From: Hanleya hanleyi
Taxonomy: Eukaryota > Mollusca > Polyplacophora > Lepidopleurida > Hanleyidae
DNA length: 64,000 nucleotides
Direction of reading: 5' to 3'
NCBI GenBank assembly: GCA_036873755.1
Contig: JAVTVY010020514.1
Coordinates: 1 to 64,000 of the forward strand
Shown here: one piece after another, positions 45,340-58,430 of the stretch
Position numbering within the stretch: position 1 is the stretch's first letter
Layout: the number at the start of each line of letters is the position of its first letter
The notes under the pieces: model-generated
What the model was told of the DNA's origin: nothing
The model's database searches: none
Seen by the model: only the letters and a program-made list of their open reading frames with translations
Position numbers and translations under genes: made by a program

Positions 45340-46940
45340 ATTAGTATCGGTTTTCAGCGATGTCGGCAAGACATCATGATGCTCCAAAAAATATCAAATC
45401 CGTATCGCTGATCAGTATTCTTAATCCATATGAGTTTCGTTGTAAAGTCATTATCTAGAGAATGATGTATCTCAGTCACGCTTTGATGGTGACTGTTCAT
45501 ATGAAGACCATCAGGACCTTGAAATACATGGGGTCCTACGATCCCTGGCCCCGGGTTAAGCGGCATTAGACACAAGTTACGAAACGTAATGCCATAGATT
45601 TTGCACGCTACGCTCGTAATTTCTATCAGCATGCGATATGTATCGTCAAATTTGAGTAACTTCGAGTGGACGTGCTTGGTGATATTGCACTATTTGATTA
45701 GTTTCGCTAATAATATCTTTTGGCGTTGATTAAATTCGTCACATTTAACACAGCATGTAGCAAATACGACTAGGCGAGACATGTATACCCCAAAACCGGG
45801 TTCCACAGGAATATTACTGTCCAGAAAGGGATAATTTATGATGTCGAAATTGTAATCATCTCCTTTGTGGTAAAGTCGACGAGAGAGATATTTTTCTAGA
45901 GATATATGTCTGAACATGATGTGTGGTTATGGCTATCTGTTGTGTCCTTCAAATGCAGTGAAGGTGTTTATTTATCCTTCGCTGCGTCATTTATATAGCG
46001 ATTATCCACAGCGAGAACATCATCTTTATAGCGTTTGGTGAATGAGAAGAAACGGTCTTTGAAATGATCGTTTTCTGAAAGCGTCTGCATATATCCGTAT
46101 TCATAAGAGAACAGATAAAGATCAGCCAGAAGGGGTGCGCGAATAGTACCCAATGGAATACCTATTATATGATATTGATATATTGTGTTGCTAAATTTCA
46201 CGTATATATTATTAATGAGAAATTCATGCAACTCTATCAACATAGAAAACTCCCATAAATGATATCCGCTGTATGCAGTAAGGCTAAAGAATGCTTTATG
46301 GCTTCTGACATTAATATATCGGCGACCAGTTTTCTTGAACACCGGTACTATTGATGAACTAAGACGGTCAATAAGGTCCTTATGAAGGATTGTAGTATAG
46401 TGAGTCGAGAAATACCATGTGGATACATATCTGTACGGTATTTGACCTTTCGCAAGACATTTTGTGTTTTTTAATATCCACATACATTCAACGCCAGAGT
46501 TTTTAGAAATAATGACAAGTGTCACAATACCTTTCCGAAAATACTTTTACCTCCTAAAGGGTTCTTGTCAACAGGGTTGATAGAAGCTTGATGTTGCAGC
46601 TTCTAGAACCAGCTATGAATCTCGCTTTGTATGGTGATTTATGCATTTCAGGAGTCCAGTACACTTTTGGTATATCGTTATGAGTTGTTGAAAGACAAAT
46701 ACCTTTTCTTGAGAAACGTTTTGTGGTTGTTGAAAAAATCTTCCAGAGTAATTGCAGTTTGTGAGGAAGTAGACACATTCGATGATAGTGTGCTTGTAGT
46801 CAATTCCTCAACCAACACATGGTAATATTTACATATGAATATAATCTAATATAAAATTTACATGTGAACATTATACTATTTGTAGCTTTGTCTTCTGGGA
46901 CTATGACGAATTTACACTGGAGATTTGCGAGAACTTCTTG
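45340..46940 (-). pseudogene. Penelope-like RT, uninterrupted twin of the split copy
   Basis: Minus strand: VYWTPEMHKSPYKARFIAGS (46,778-46,554), ECMWILKN and STWYFSTHYTTILHKDL (motif-A aspartate lost), HIIGIPLGTIRAPLLADL, KRYKDDVLAVDNRYIND (YIDD changed to YKDD), and the tail at 45,350-45,640. Frameshifts separate the parts. At about 46,350 it runs through GAACTAAGACGGTC without interruption, which is the empty site of the 9-kb element. Confidence 0.87.
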
Positions 46941-47104
46941 CGAATTGAGCTTTCTCAGTATTTGTGTTGCTTAGGAAAGGGTACTTCTGTCCATCAGCGA
47001 TATTGTTCTTGGTGAGGTCCAGCCAATCAGCGAGTACTGTAGGTTAAACTTTTTCTCGCTTTGACCACTAAAATAAAATACTGTTCCAGTGCAGTCAGGT
47101 TTAT

Positions 47105-47434
47105 CTACTGGTCGACCTTCAGATTTTTTCTTCTCGGCTCTCTATATTTAGGTCCCTTCATCAGGAGTATTTTGAAGTCTTCATCTATCATCATATCAAG
47201 GTTCCACGATTCACAATCACAAATATAGCCTCCAGACGTATATAAGTTCCAGTCAAACTTCCTGACAGCATTAGAGTAATTGAACTTTTGGGTGGCTATA
47301 GATTGATTATACTTATATGAAATGGGAGGTGGTTCTTTCAACTTAAAATATTTTGGTACAGCATTGCGTACATCCGGATCATTCTGAATTGGTTTCAAGA
47401 AAGGCCGGTCTTGGGATGATTCGGTTATGTTCAC
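47105..47434 (-). pseudogene. Penelope-like linker, unit 2
   Basis: 109 codons with FNYSNAVRKFDWNLYTSGGY, CDCES and LLMKGPKYREPRRKN. Unlike the twin at 15,055-15,424, the CDC part and the KGPKYREP part share one frame, because a segment between them is deleted. Confidence 0.82.
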
Positions 47435-47613
47435 GATATAATTAAAAGTACGCTATATCGTGATGAACTTGATTGTAATTGTGGGTGGTATTATAATTCT
47501 TGGAGACACAGATCGTTGTATATCTCTGGTTATTACAATAAAATCTCTCAGAGGTAACGCATACAGGACCGTACGCAAGCTATGTATATTGTTGGATGGG
47601 TTAGTTAAACCTT

Positions 47614-48320
47614 TTAAGTAATTTTAAACCAAGCATGACTCCGGTGCTGGGTAATATTGGATATGTTTGAACGGCGGTTTGTAACATTGTCGAACACTTC
47701 TGACTCAAACTCCAGCATGCAGAACAGTTTCAGCTCTCGGATTTTTCTCCCAACTCCAAAGGGGGAATCCTTGGTAGATCGGTAGACGATGTCTATGATC
47801 TGGATACTAAAGTTGACCCAACCATGGTCGAGGCCAGAAGAAAGCTTACCTATAAGCAATTGCATTTTCCTGGCGAATTTTCCGTGACCATTCACCATGA
47901 GATGGAGTCTTGGGGCTTTCTTACAGGAAACTAAATAAATACCGTTTGTAGTAGAACAGCTAAAATCAACGTACGAATTTACAGAATATGAATTACCAGT
48001 TAACGTGGAACTGAATAAAGCTGACGTATTAAAGAGTGGACATGTGAGACACAACGGTGGCCACACTTAGGAATCTTAAATTTATTACTTAGATGTGCTA
48101 AACAATCATCAAGTGCAATATTACATGAGTCGATGTCATGAGCCTGCTATAATTTTAGAAATGTAGCTGTTATTTGGATTGGAAATGGCCTCAGTACATT
48201 TCGACCGAGGAACCTGCACTAAGGTTCGTCGGATCTGTCTTACCATTACTTTCTTTATTTTAGTCATAGTGAATTTAGGATGAGCAGGGGCCCGGCCTCG
48301 GGGACAGCTTGGCCACCAGT
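47614..48320 (-). pseudogene. Penelope-like GIY-YIG remnant, unit 2
   Basis: 150-codon frame (48,066-47,614) nearly the same as 16,056-15,604, with the same loss of the YIG segment, so that loss predates the duplication. Confidence 0.82.
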
Positions 48321-48344
48321 AGAATCCAGGCGGTCACGCGTTTA

Positions 48345-49229
48345 AAATACAAGCGTCTCGTCCGTCATTCAATATTCAGCCGATGTCCATTAAAGCATTT
48401 TTGCGTCCATATTCCAAAGACCTATTTCAAATAACAGAATTAGCACTAAGTTAAAAAAAAATAATCATAGAATACATAAAAATAGGCTGGTTTCCTGCAA
48501 GAGAGAAGCGGTCAACAGTTATCAATGATGCCGGCAAGACACGATGATGTTCCAAACCAATTCTGTATCGCTGATCAGTATTCTCAATCCATGAGTTTCG
48601 TTGTAAAGTCGTTATCTAGAGAATGATGTATCTCAGTCACGCTTTGATTGAGACTGTTCATATGAACACCATCAGGACCTTGAAATACATGGGTTCGTAT
48701 GGTTCCTTGTCCCGAATTAGAAACCTAAAGCCATAGATCTTGCACGTTCGTATTTTGCTATCAGCATGTGATATGTATCGCTACATCGAGTGGAGGCGCT
48801 TGATGGTATATCCCTGGTTTTTTTTTATGTTCGTTCTCTCTTGTAAGGAGCCATCTTGTGTTTTTATTATTTTCATTTCATACACGTTTGGAGTGTGTGC
48901 TAACTGTCATACGAAATTGGTCTTTCGATTATTGACTATTAATTTGTGTTGAGCCAATATTAGCACGTCAGTGAACACCAAAATATAGTAGTGTCGAACC
49001 ATTTTCAACGCCACTGATTGGTGTTGACCAACACCACTCTATGGTGTTGATCAGACCTCAACACCAAAAAGGTGTTGGGTCAACACCATTTTTCTGGCTG
49101 CGTAGAGTGTGACGAAGTGTTCAAGCCAATATATCGATCCATCCGTGTGGTCTCGCCTTGAGCAGTACACTTAAAAGTGCAAGAAATAATGTTGAACATA
49201 CTGGTGAATGGTGCATCTCTCTTGGCAAA
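48345..49229. repeat. Penelope-like tail and CAACACC cluster, unit 2
   Basis: Twin of 16,335-17,219. Tail at 48,345-48,740, heptamer cluster at 49,019-49,088. Confidence 0.75.
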
Positions 49230-50130
49230 CCAATATTTGCTCTACTGTGAATATCTCTATATGTAGAAATTGCCATTCCAGAGCGCTTTCATTCTCATTC
49301 ACCAAACACTATATAGATTATTTCCTAGCACTGGATAATCGCTATATTAGCGACGCTATGAAGGATATATACCCGCTTTACTGGATTTGAATGAAGATAC
49401 TTATAGCCCAGATTGAACATCATGTCTGGATGTATACCTTTACCAGAATGGTCAGAGCTTTCTCTCATGTCGACTCTACGCAAAGAGAGACAATTACAAT
49501 TTTGACGTTGTTAACTACTCATTCCTGGATATAAGATTTAAAGATGTTAATATCAATGTTTCAGAATGACCTGCATACGGAGTAAACATCTCTGACCTAG
49601 AAACATTTGCTAGAACATGTGCAGACAGTGGCGATTTTATTCACCGCCACAGAATATTATTGCAAAAACTTGTCAAACAGGCCTATACCACCAAACGCCT
49701 CCATTCAAAGTTTCTCAAATTCCGTGAAAAATATCATACACTGACGGAAAAACACGATAGTAGCCTGCAAGATATCTGACACTACTCTTCATAAACATGT
49801 GTCTACTTTCGCTAAACACTGGTCTTCATGGTGTTCAATTGAACAGGCACAATCAAAGCGTGACAGCGATACATACTGTGTAAAAGGACTTGGAAATTCA
49901 TTTGCATATAGAATAATGGTCAGTGATTAGGATTTTACGAAAAGACAATTATCATGTCTGGTTGACATTCTTGGATACTGTTGACGCTTGTCTCTTGTGA
50001 GGAACCAGCTTGTGTTCTTGTTATTTTATTTCATACACATTTGAAATTTGTGCTGTCATTCGAAATAGATCTTTCGATAATTGACACGGAAATTCTTGTA
50101 TGAACGACGGCCGAATATTGAATGTGGGTT
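49230..50130 (+). pseudogene. Decayed plus-strand Penelope-like RT, unit 2
   Basis: Twin of 17,220-18,120 with the same stops and the YIDY change. Confidence 0.85.
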
Positions 50131-52470
50131 CTGACGCTTGCTGTATATGGCGGTCATTGACCAAGAGCATCCGGCATCGCGTGATGGCATAGGATTGTTC
50201 ATATTAACACCATGGAGCTCTTGGTGGTCTTCATACGACCCCTGATCCTGATGGAATAGTTTTCTGTGCATTGATTGAAATCGTAACAATTTTCAGAGCT
50301 AGCATCTAAGATATACTACTGCATCCTCCATTTGCGGGTGCTTTCGGAATATGACTATCCAGAAAGGGCTATTTCGCTATGTCAATATTGTGGGGGTCTC
50401 TCTTGTCATGACGTCCATACATTTCACATATATGATGTATCATCTGAACAATCTGTGGTATACAACGCTGGTGGATATTTGGTTCATTGTGACATGGATT
50501 TAGGGATTACCTGAAGCGAATAGACCTTCGCTATATAACCTTTGATGAACGAGAAGAAACGGGCGTTGAAATGGGTATTTCTCAGCCTTTCTGCACAGCA
50601 ATATATCCATCAAAAATGGACATATATCTACCAAAACTGCAGCACAATTTGTGACAATGGAATGTACTGTTGGTGAAATTGATCAATCCAAAAGAGATAT
50701 TGTTAGTAAGAAAAATCAGATCTATCAACAAGCAAACATTTCAAAAAGATTAATGGCTTCTGCCATTGGTATATCGGCCATCGATTGTTTTCAACACCGA
50801 CATAATTAATGAACTAAGGTGGTCAACCGAAACCTGATGATGAATAGTAGTATAGAGTAGAGAAATCTCAGGTGGATATACAATTATGAGCGGTATATGA
50901 GTTTTGATATCGATCTTCTTTGAAGTATCCACAGCTGGGACTATATATTATTCCCATCTGTATAAATTCATCATAATAATGTTCCGGTGTAGCTGCAGAA
51001 TCAAAAGCTCTTTCAGTCTGGAGGAATGGGGCTTGGTATTACGAGTATCCATGTAAATTGATACCATGTGTTTTTGCATTTTGAATGTACGGTAAAATTT
51101 TGCTTCATCGATACGAGTGGTCAGAATAGAAATGCCTCTTGCTTTGCGTTGTGGCATTGAAATCTTGCAGAAATCATTCAAAATTACCCCAGTGAAGACG
51201 TAAGTTATTGTAGAAGCATATAGTCATGCTGAACCCCTAAACTAAAATCTGTTGATCTTGCTGATATTGAGTATCAGCCTTTGTTACAAATGCAATCGTG
51301 GTGCCATTGATAACCAGTAAGAAAGTGGACTATGTCAGGGTGAGCTCCGACAACACGACTATATCTGACAACCATCTTTTCCATTGGGAGCGGAACGACT
51401 ACATTCGGTTTACTTTACTATGTAATCGTTCGAGACCGGCCTGCCCCTGTATTAATTGTGATTTCGTGGTGTCGCTTCAGCGCCAGCAAGTTCAATACTT
51501 ACCTGTAAGATTGGCCACTCGCGTTGCGATACTGGTTGCGAGCATCAAATACAGGTGATATATGAGCATGCTGAGTCAGCACAAATGACAATAGTCCCTT
51601 TGCAATTTAACTCAAAATGAGTCCTTTACATCCAGGTATTTCGACTTCCATAGACGTGCAATTTCACTGTGTACTCATTGAGCGGTAAAATACTCTTAAT
51701 TATATATTAGTGATATAACAGACCTATATGTACCGTAGCTGAATCTCAAGGGAAATGGTGACGACTATTAACACAAAAATAGCCAGATTTGTTGTAAATA
51801 GTGACAAATTGCCTTCCAATTACGTTGATGTGTACGATTTAGGGACTAGAGCTTGGAAGATTATCGTTAATGCATAGATGAACTGGGAGTTGTTGAAGTT
51901 TGAAATTAACATTTACGTGATTCGATCGATGGATCACACTAAAAGTGTAATAAACACGTGTGTACATCGAAACTGTCAATATAACAAGTTATATGGTCCA
52001 AAGGGCATTACTGGAGAGACATGTTACTCTACTGTTTACTAATCTCTCTTTGGCTTGTCGAATTATCTATCCACTTGAGGATGATATCCATACAATATGA
52101 TCAGCTGTCAGTTTGGCTAATAAATTTAATTAGCTGAATGGATGAACCATCATTTTAAATTTATTATCACCTGCATTTGGGAACATGAAGGTCGAACGTT
52201 GACCCGTAAAGACTCGGTTAACTGGTCCATGCTTCGAAGCATTGGTCTTGGATGGGTAGGTAGAGGATTTAGCTTGACGAGGAATCGGTTTCATCAGACT
52301 AGGATCAAAGGCCCGCTGTCCATCCATTAATGCAATTTTTTTTTTATTGATCAGTGTTCCATATTTATTACTGAACGTGTGTTTTTCTGCCTGCGAATAC
52401 TGACTTCGTGTTTTTGCTTACTTCTCATGGACAACCACGAAAATCCTCCAGCACATTTACAGAATTTGTG
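50131..52470. repeat. Unit 2 counterpart of 18,120-21,260 without the 776-bp insertion
   Basis: GAGCTCTTGGT occurs once, near 50,215. Decayed RT at 50,310-50,950, then the old subunit repeat. No gene is supported. Confidence 0.7.
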
Positions 52471-55005
52471 ATCCATACAGTAAAGTGTTTCTATTCTAGA
52501 CCGTTCACACATTCGCCTGGATTTGATAATAGTACATCGAGTAGAAATCGTTTGATCACAGAATGAATTCCGTGTCATTGGTGGAACAGTAAACCATATG
52601 TGATGATGATAAATAGAGTTCTGTTGATCAGTCCACAAGTATATTGATTTATTTTCAAGTATATGTACTTGGCAATGAACTATATAATCCTAAAGTCTTA
52701 AAATATAAACGAGGATACGAAGCGACCACAAAAATGTATCCGATCACAAGTATCTCTGTATCTATATACTTCTGCAGCGTTAGGAAACGTTCAAACAGTT
52801 CGAGTGTCTTTGCGAATCACGCACTTGTCATGCTGAGACTCCGAAATCAAACTGAATTCAAAAAGGTCTACTATACATGAACACCTGCAATCCGAACCGT
52901 CAAAACGATTGGAAATTTTATTGATATAAGAAGGTTGTCATCTCTATAAGGCGACAGCATCAAGACTTCTGTATCTAACATGGCTGGAAACCGTTGATCT
53001 TTGTTGTGAGATCATGAGATATGGTTCATTATGCAAATTAACTGTTCTAATCATCAACTATCAACGTCGTCTATATTGACATGCTCTAATTACCCAATCT
53101 TCGTATATCTTCTGTTAAACGTATATGGCTGCCAAGTCAAACTGTATTGTATGGTCCTTTTGTGACCGTACGCAATGCAAAGAAGTTCCTGGCATTTTGT
53201 TTTATATTTTCTCGACATTTAATATTTGCCACCCCCAAATAATTGAAGATATTCAAGGTTGGATACCTATTTTTTATATTTAGTCCTGTTTTCTCTGTTC
53301 TGGATCCTGCTATGTTTCTCTCTCCGGTTGAGGTACTGCATGATTACATACTCGTATTACTTCTCCACCATCTTATTTATAGGAGAATTTCTAACATAAC
53401 TTTCGAGTTCCCATTTCCCTTCTTTACTGAAGATTATATCTTTGTAGCCTATTATCCAGATCCACTAGAATATAGATAAGTTATTCAAGCACAGATCACT
53501 CAAATGTTAGAAGTGGTCTTGCTATCCTGGTGGACCATGATCCTTTGTGTATGTCAGACATACATGTTCCGCCTTGTGATAACATGTTTTCTCAATAACG
53601 ATATGGTCTGTCACCCCCGCCGCCCCCACCTCGTCGGGTCTCAACGCCGATGAGACACCGTGAATTATCTCCACTGTCAAGAGGAGACGATACTCGTTCC
53701 AAAGAAGATATCTGTATCTAAAGTATATATGAAACTTCAACCGGAAATTATTTTAGTAATGTGAATTTAAGTGTCTTTACTCGTTATTGGTTACATGTAT
53801 GTATCTATAACGCACTGTCACATCGAAAATCGCTTCCCCATATATCGCATCGACCCATCGTTTCATGTCAAATGTATGTGGATGCAGGGATGGTCCTTCT
53901 CGGCCATTATAAGATACATTACTTGTATTTGTGTGGAATAAATTTGTTTGATATCGACTTTTACGTGCATCCCTGAACTGCACATTACGCATAAAGGAAT
54001 GATTTATATTATCGCTCGTACGACCTTCGACGATATTTATATCAGAGCGAATGCTGATTGATTTATGTCTCATGGATAATGGAGTTTATATTGAGTGTAA
54101 TTACTCCAGGGTTTCCTGTAATTCATGGCATGTTGTAGGTATACTTGATTTTATTGTTACATTTTACCTTGATCATTATACCTTGTCTCCGTACAATTTG
54201 TGATGCACACTCATTTAGCATCGACCAAGATATCATCATTGGAAGCCGTGTCTGCCCTACACACGTATACTCTGAAGTAGGCCAATGTTACATGAGACCG
54301 ATTTTATTCACCCCGCTTGTTGAGATGAACGTTGCAGTTCCATTACTTGACATATATATCAATGTATCCAACTGATTATTTCTGGTATTGCCTGCATCAT
54401 TCACATGAAGCTTTACACATCTCCAAATGGGAAATTTGGGGAATATGGGAATGTTAATCACTAGTATGTCGCAACCATTGTAAAAAATCTAACCAGTTAT
54501 CAAAATATTGTATTTTGGAAGTTTGGTGGTACAGTGGTGACATCGGGTTTACTGTAACTTTGATTCCACCGACTCTCCATAGATTCAATCAAAACCAAAT
54601 ATTGTTGTTGGAAATCAATGGAAAAGTAATTAATCATGCTCATGGATGAACGTTGAAATATGCAGCTTCACTTATTGGTGTATTTAAAGCAGACTTGGGC
54701 AGACCGTGACTGAGATATACGTCATTCTCTAGGTGACGACCTTACAACGAATATCACATGGAATAAGTAAACTGATCAGCGATACGGATTTGATATTTTT
54801 GAAACATCATGATGTCTTGCCGGCACCATTGAAAACTGTTGACCGCTTCTCTCTTGCAGTAATCTAGCCTGTGTTTATAATACTTTGATTGTCTTTTTGA
54901 ATTTGATGCTAATGATGAAATATGGAATATGTCTTTGGATTATAGACGCGGACATTCTTCAATGAACGACGGCTGAATAATGAATGATGGACCAAACGCC
55001 TGTAA
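52471..55005. repeat. Unit 2 counterpart of 21,261-23,770
   Basis: Nearly identical to unit 1. A plus-strand Penelope-like tail is at 54,715-55,005. No gene recognised. Confidence 0.65.
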
Positions 55006-57651
55006 TTGTATTCATTTGGGTGAAATAATCCCGTGCATGTCGTTTTGGTTCATTCTCGGTCGCCAGATTCTATACTTCGTAGGTTTATTTTGAATTTGTT
55101 AGTCGACAAAATTGCCCCAGGATCGGTTCAAAATAACCTTATGACAAGATGAGGTCACTGTTGTGCGGAGTCACTAGCGCAATCAGTCAAATTATGTTAA
55201 AATTGTTCTGTAGATCTTGAATCAAATGTATAGTTTGGGCAGTTCCACCTCGTCAATTCCGCTGGTGACAGCAATATTAGGGTGGGCTGTATTGTCTTGT
55301 GTCCATGTCTATGCTGGGATGCGATAGATCTAGATGTGCGAGTTCAAGCATTCAATTTCTCATATATTGCAGAATTGTTAGCAGACCCATGGAATGGGCT
55401 GATCATAAGATGTTCGCGTTTTACTGGAGTAAAATATGCATGTATGGGGAACATAATTTCAAGTCCCGTTGAAATGCTTCAGGCAAGATGTGTAATTCGC
55501 TATGATTCCATGAACATTGAATACATACTCTTGGTTAGAACATGGATATGTGCACACTAAGGTCTTTGTGTTTTCCATTGATAAGTTTGACGTAATACAC
55601 GAGTTGTGTAACTCCGAAAAACGTAAGGCTCATTTTGACTCAATATTTCGGCTCTTTATTTTGCCATCATCAGGAGTGCACACTAACGGCTGACTGAAAT
55701 TTCTTTCAATTTTGTCCACGAGCCAATGAAATAGAAGATTTCCATTTGAAAGTTAGTTCTGACCAATCAAGTAGTTTAAATCTGGAAAATATCCCGTGAT
55801 GCACCGCTGTTTCTATAAACATTCATTATTCTCTTGCATAGTAAGATCAATACCATATATGGCTGTATATATGTTATCATTGAGGATATTATTAACAGTG
55901 AAATATTGGCTTCCAGGAATGGATGTGGAAATTCTATCTGCTATCAACTAATATTAATCCAAAGAATAATGGCAACATATCAACCTTCTCGTTAGGCATC
56001 AAACCGGAAATGAAATTAGCAATAAAAATAGATACCGGATGAAGGATAATGATGATTCACAGACATGTAAGAATTCCTCCTCATCCATTCAAATGTCAAG
56101 TTTTCACAGATTGATATTTGTAGCTCTGCTGGGTATCCGTCAGCATAATATCGTATTTGTCAACCCATTTAAGCTGAATAGACTACTTAAAATAATCGTG
56201 TGATGGATATAATAATTTTCTATTTTCTATTTTTTTCCTGAACTGAAAACCGCTGAGCCGCGATATTGTTTTTCATCTGAGAAAATTTTCTCGAGACACT
56301 TGCAGAGAGCAAATACATTTACACTCTGTGAAATGCGAATGTCCACCTGACAAGAAATTACATTAATACATAAAGATGTATTCGGGATATGATACCTTCA
56401 TGAAAAGATGGCCCCACGTTTGAGAACTCCGAAAAGAACGATGAAGCAAAACAGAAACAATCGAAACTGGAGAGCATCGTTTCAGTTTTAAGCTGAAAGT
56501 AAGATCGAGTCGACATTGCAATGCAACAGTCTCAGGAGAATCATAACAGTTTTAGACACAATGTCCACACAAGTGCATATTCAATAGAGGTAAGTCTGTG
56601 TGTGGGACATCATTACATTTCCAAGAGTGTATAGTTCTTTTTTATCTAACCTTCTAATGTACTGACTAATAGATATATACCGTACAGGGATATTAGTTCC
56701 CGTATTTTCTGGTTCATGAGATATATCGGATAATTCTCCATTATCAATTTCAGTGAAAAGCAAAGAAAATTTCATGTTTGGTATCGAGTTACTGTACCAT
56801 AAGAAGCTGCAATGGTTTTATTGAAATGCAGGGTGCTGGTGATTTTGTGGAATGTGGAACATGTGTGACAATCCACCTCGCTCAAGGTGATTTCCTTCCT
56901 TCAATTATCCGTCAACAGCCCACGGTGAAAGAGGGATTATGAACGCAATGAACACGAATGATAAACAGCAATATAAGCATATCATGGTCCGTATGAAATC
57001 AAGTGTAAAATTAGGCTTCAGCTATTGAATTTTTGTATCCACCATCTAATCTCCATATCACATTTCTCCCTTTCCTTGCTTGCTTCCTTCCTTCTTTCTT
57101 CTTTCTTTTTCTTGTACAGTCTACTTTCATTCCCATTTGTCCTTTGTTTCTTCCTTCTATCCACTCTTACGCTTTTTTTGTATTTTTCTGTCGTTTTGCA
57201 TATATGCCACAGAAAAGAAAAATTTGTTCCCTTTTGGTATTTACATCAGATATGACATTAACTTGACTGATTTACAGGTGCTGGAAGTTGTCAGCATTGG
57301 ACAATAGCGAGTATATAACATTGGACATTCACGTGATCACTGTTTCTACATTCTTATATATCACGGCATTTGAGAGAGGGATCCTCGGGAATTGTAATTG
57401 TTAGTTCTTTTCAGTTGAATGCCTCGCTCGCCGGCTAATGACACAGGCTAGAATGGCGCAGTATCCAAGCAAATAAAACCATCCATCAGTTTGGTGTTGC
57501 CTTGAGCAGTACACGTAAAAGTACAACACATGATGTTGGAAATACTGTCACGTCTGATTACACAATGTGCAAAAAATATATTGCGGTCAATGGTAGAGGG
57601 GCACCCGACCAGTCCTAACGGCAACTCAGCTATTCATATGAACACCATGAA
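55006..57651. repeat. Unit 2 counterpart of 23,771-26,434
   Basis: Contains the hammerhead-like motif at 55,673-55,646 (minus) and the old internal repeat with polypyrimidine tract (56,300-57,190). A 26-bp or so deletion relative to unit 1 lies near 56,095. No gene recognised. Confidence 0.6.
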
Positions 57652-58430
57652 TTTGAGCGATATACAAGAGGTGGGGAAAATTGACGTCTGGCGACTAAAA
57701 AGCAGCCATATGACTCTACAGGAAAGAATTCGTCCACACCCAACATTCAGACCCGAGAATACGGAGGAATCTATGACGTAGCCTTAGTATCTATGCCGCG
57801 CTTTTATTGCAGCTGTTCATGTGGAGACCTTGAAATATCCAACCGGCGCCTAGCTCCGGCTTAAGCGGAATTAGATACGCTAGCTCGGGAGCTGTGATGA
57901 CAGATCAGCTCAAACAACTCAACTGATGCTAATGGATGAGCATCATGGACGTCTGATGGGGTAAACGCCTTAACATGGAGAAACCTGGTAAATGCAAGAA
58001 TACGTAGGAAAACTAAGCTGTAAAATTCGACGTCGTACGGCTTAAATTTCCCACCGAAACAATAAATCTACATATATTTGTCGAGTGACATGTACAGAGG
58101 GCGGACCTCGTGAACTAACAGTCCACCAGCAGAATCCCACCATATACAGGTAATAAATTGGAGCGATATGCAAGAGGTTGGAAAAATTGGCGACGTGTGG
58201 CGATTAAAAAGCAACCATATGACTCTACAGGAAAGAATTCGTCGACACCAAACATTCGGACCCGAGAATACGGAGGAATCTCGGACGCGCTTTTATTGCA
58301 GCTGTTCATGTGTTGACTATGAAGTATCCACATGACCCCTAGCAATCATATGTCTCTACTGGAAAGAATTCGTCGACACCAATCAGTCAGACCCGGGAAT
58401 AAGGAGGAATATATCCGCACGGCCCTTACT
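57652..58430 (+). repeat. 507-bp tandem repeat, unit 2
   Basis: Starts at 57,652 and 58,155, the second copy truncated, so one full copy fewer than unit 1. Confidence 0.85.

Noticed and set aside
45555..45620. LNPGPG in the minus-strand frame, looking like a 2A peptide end
   Set aside because: It is the Penelope-like tail (CTTAACCCGGGGCC) read in a chance frame; other copies show the RT terminus there and no 2A context.
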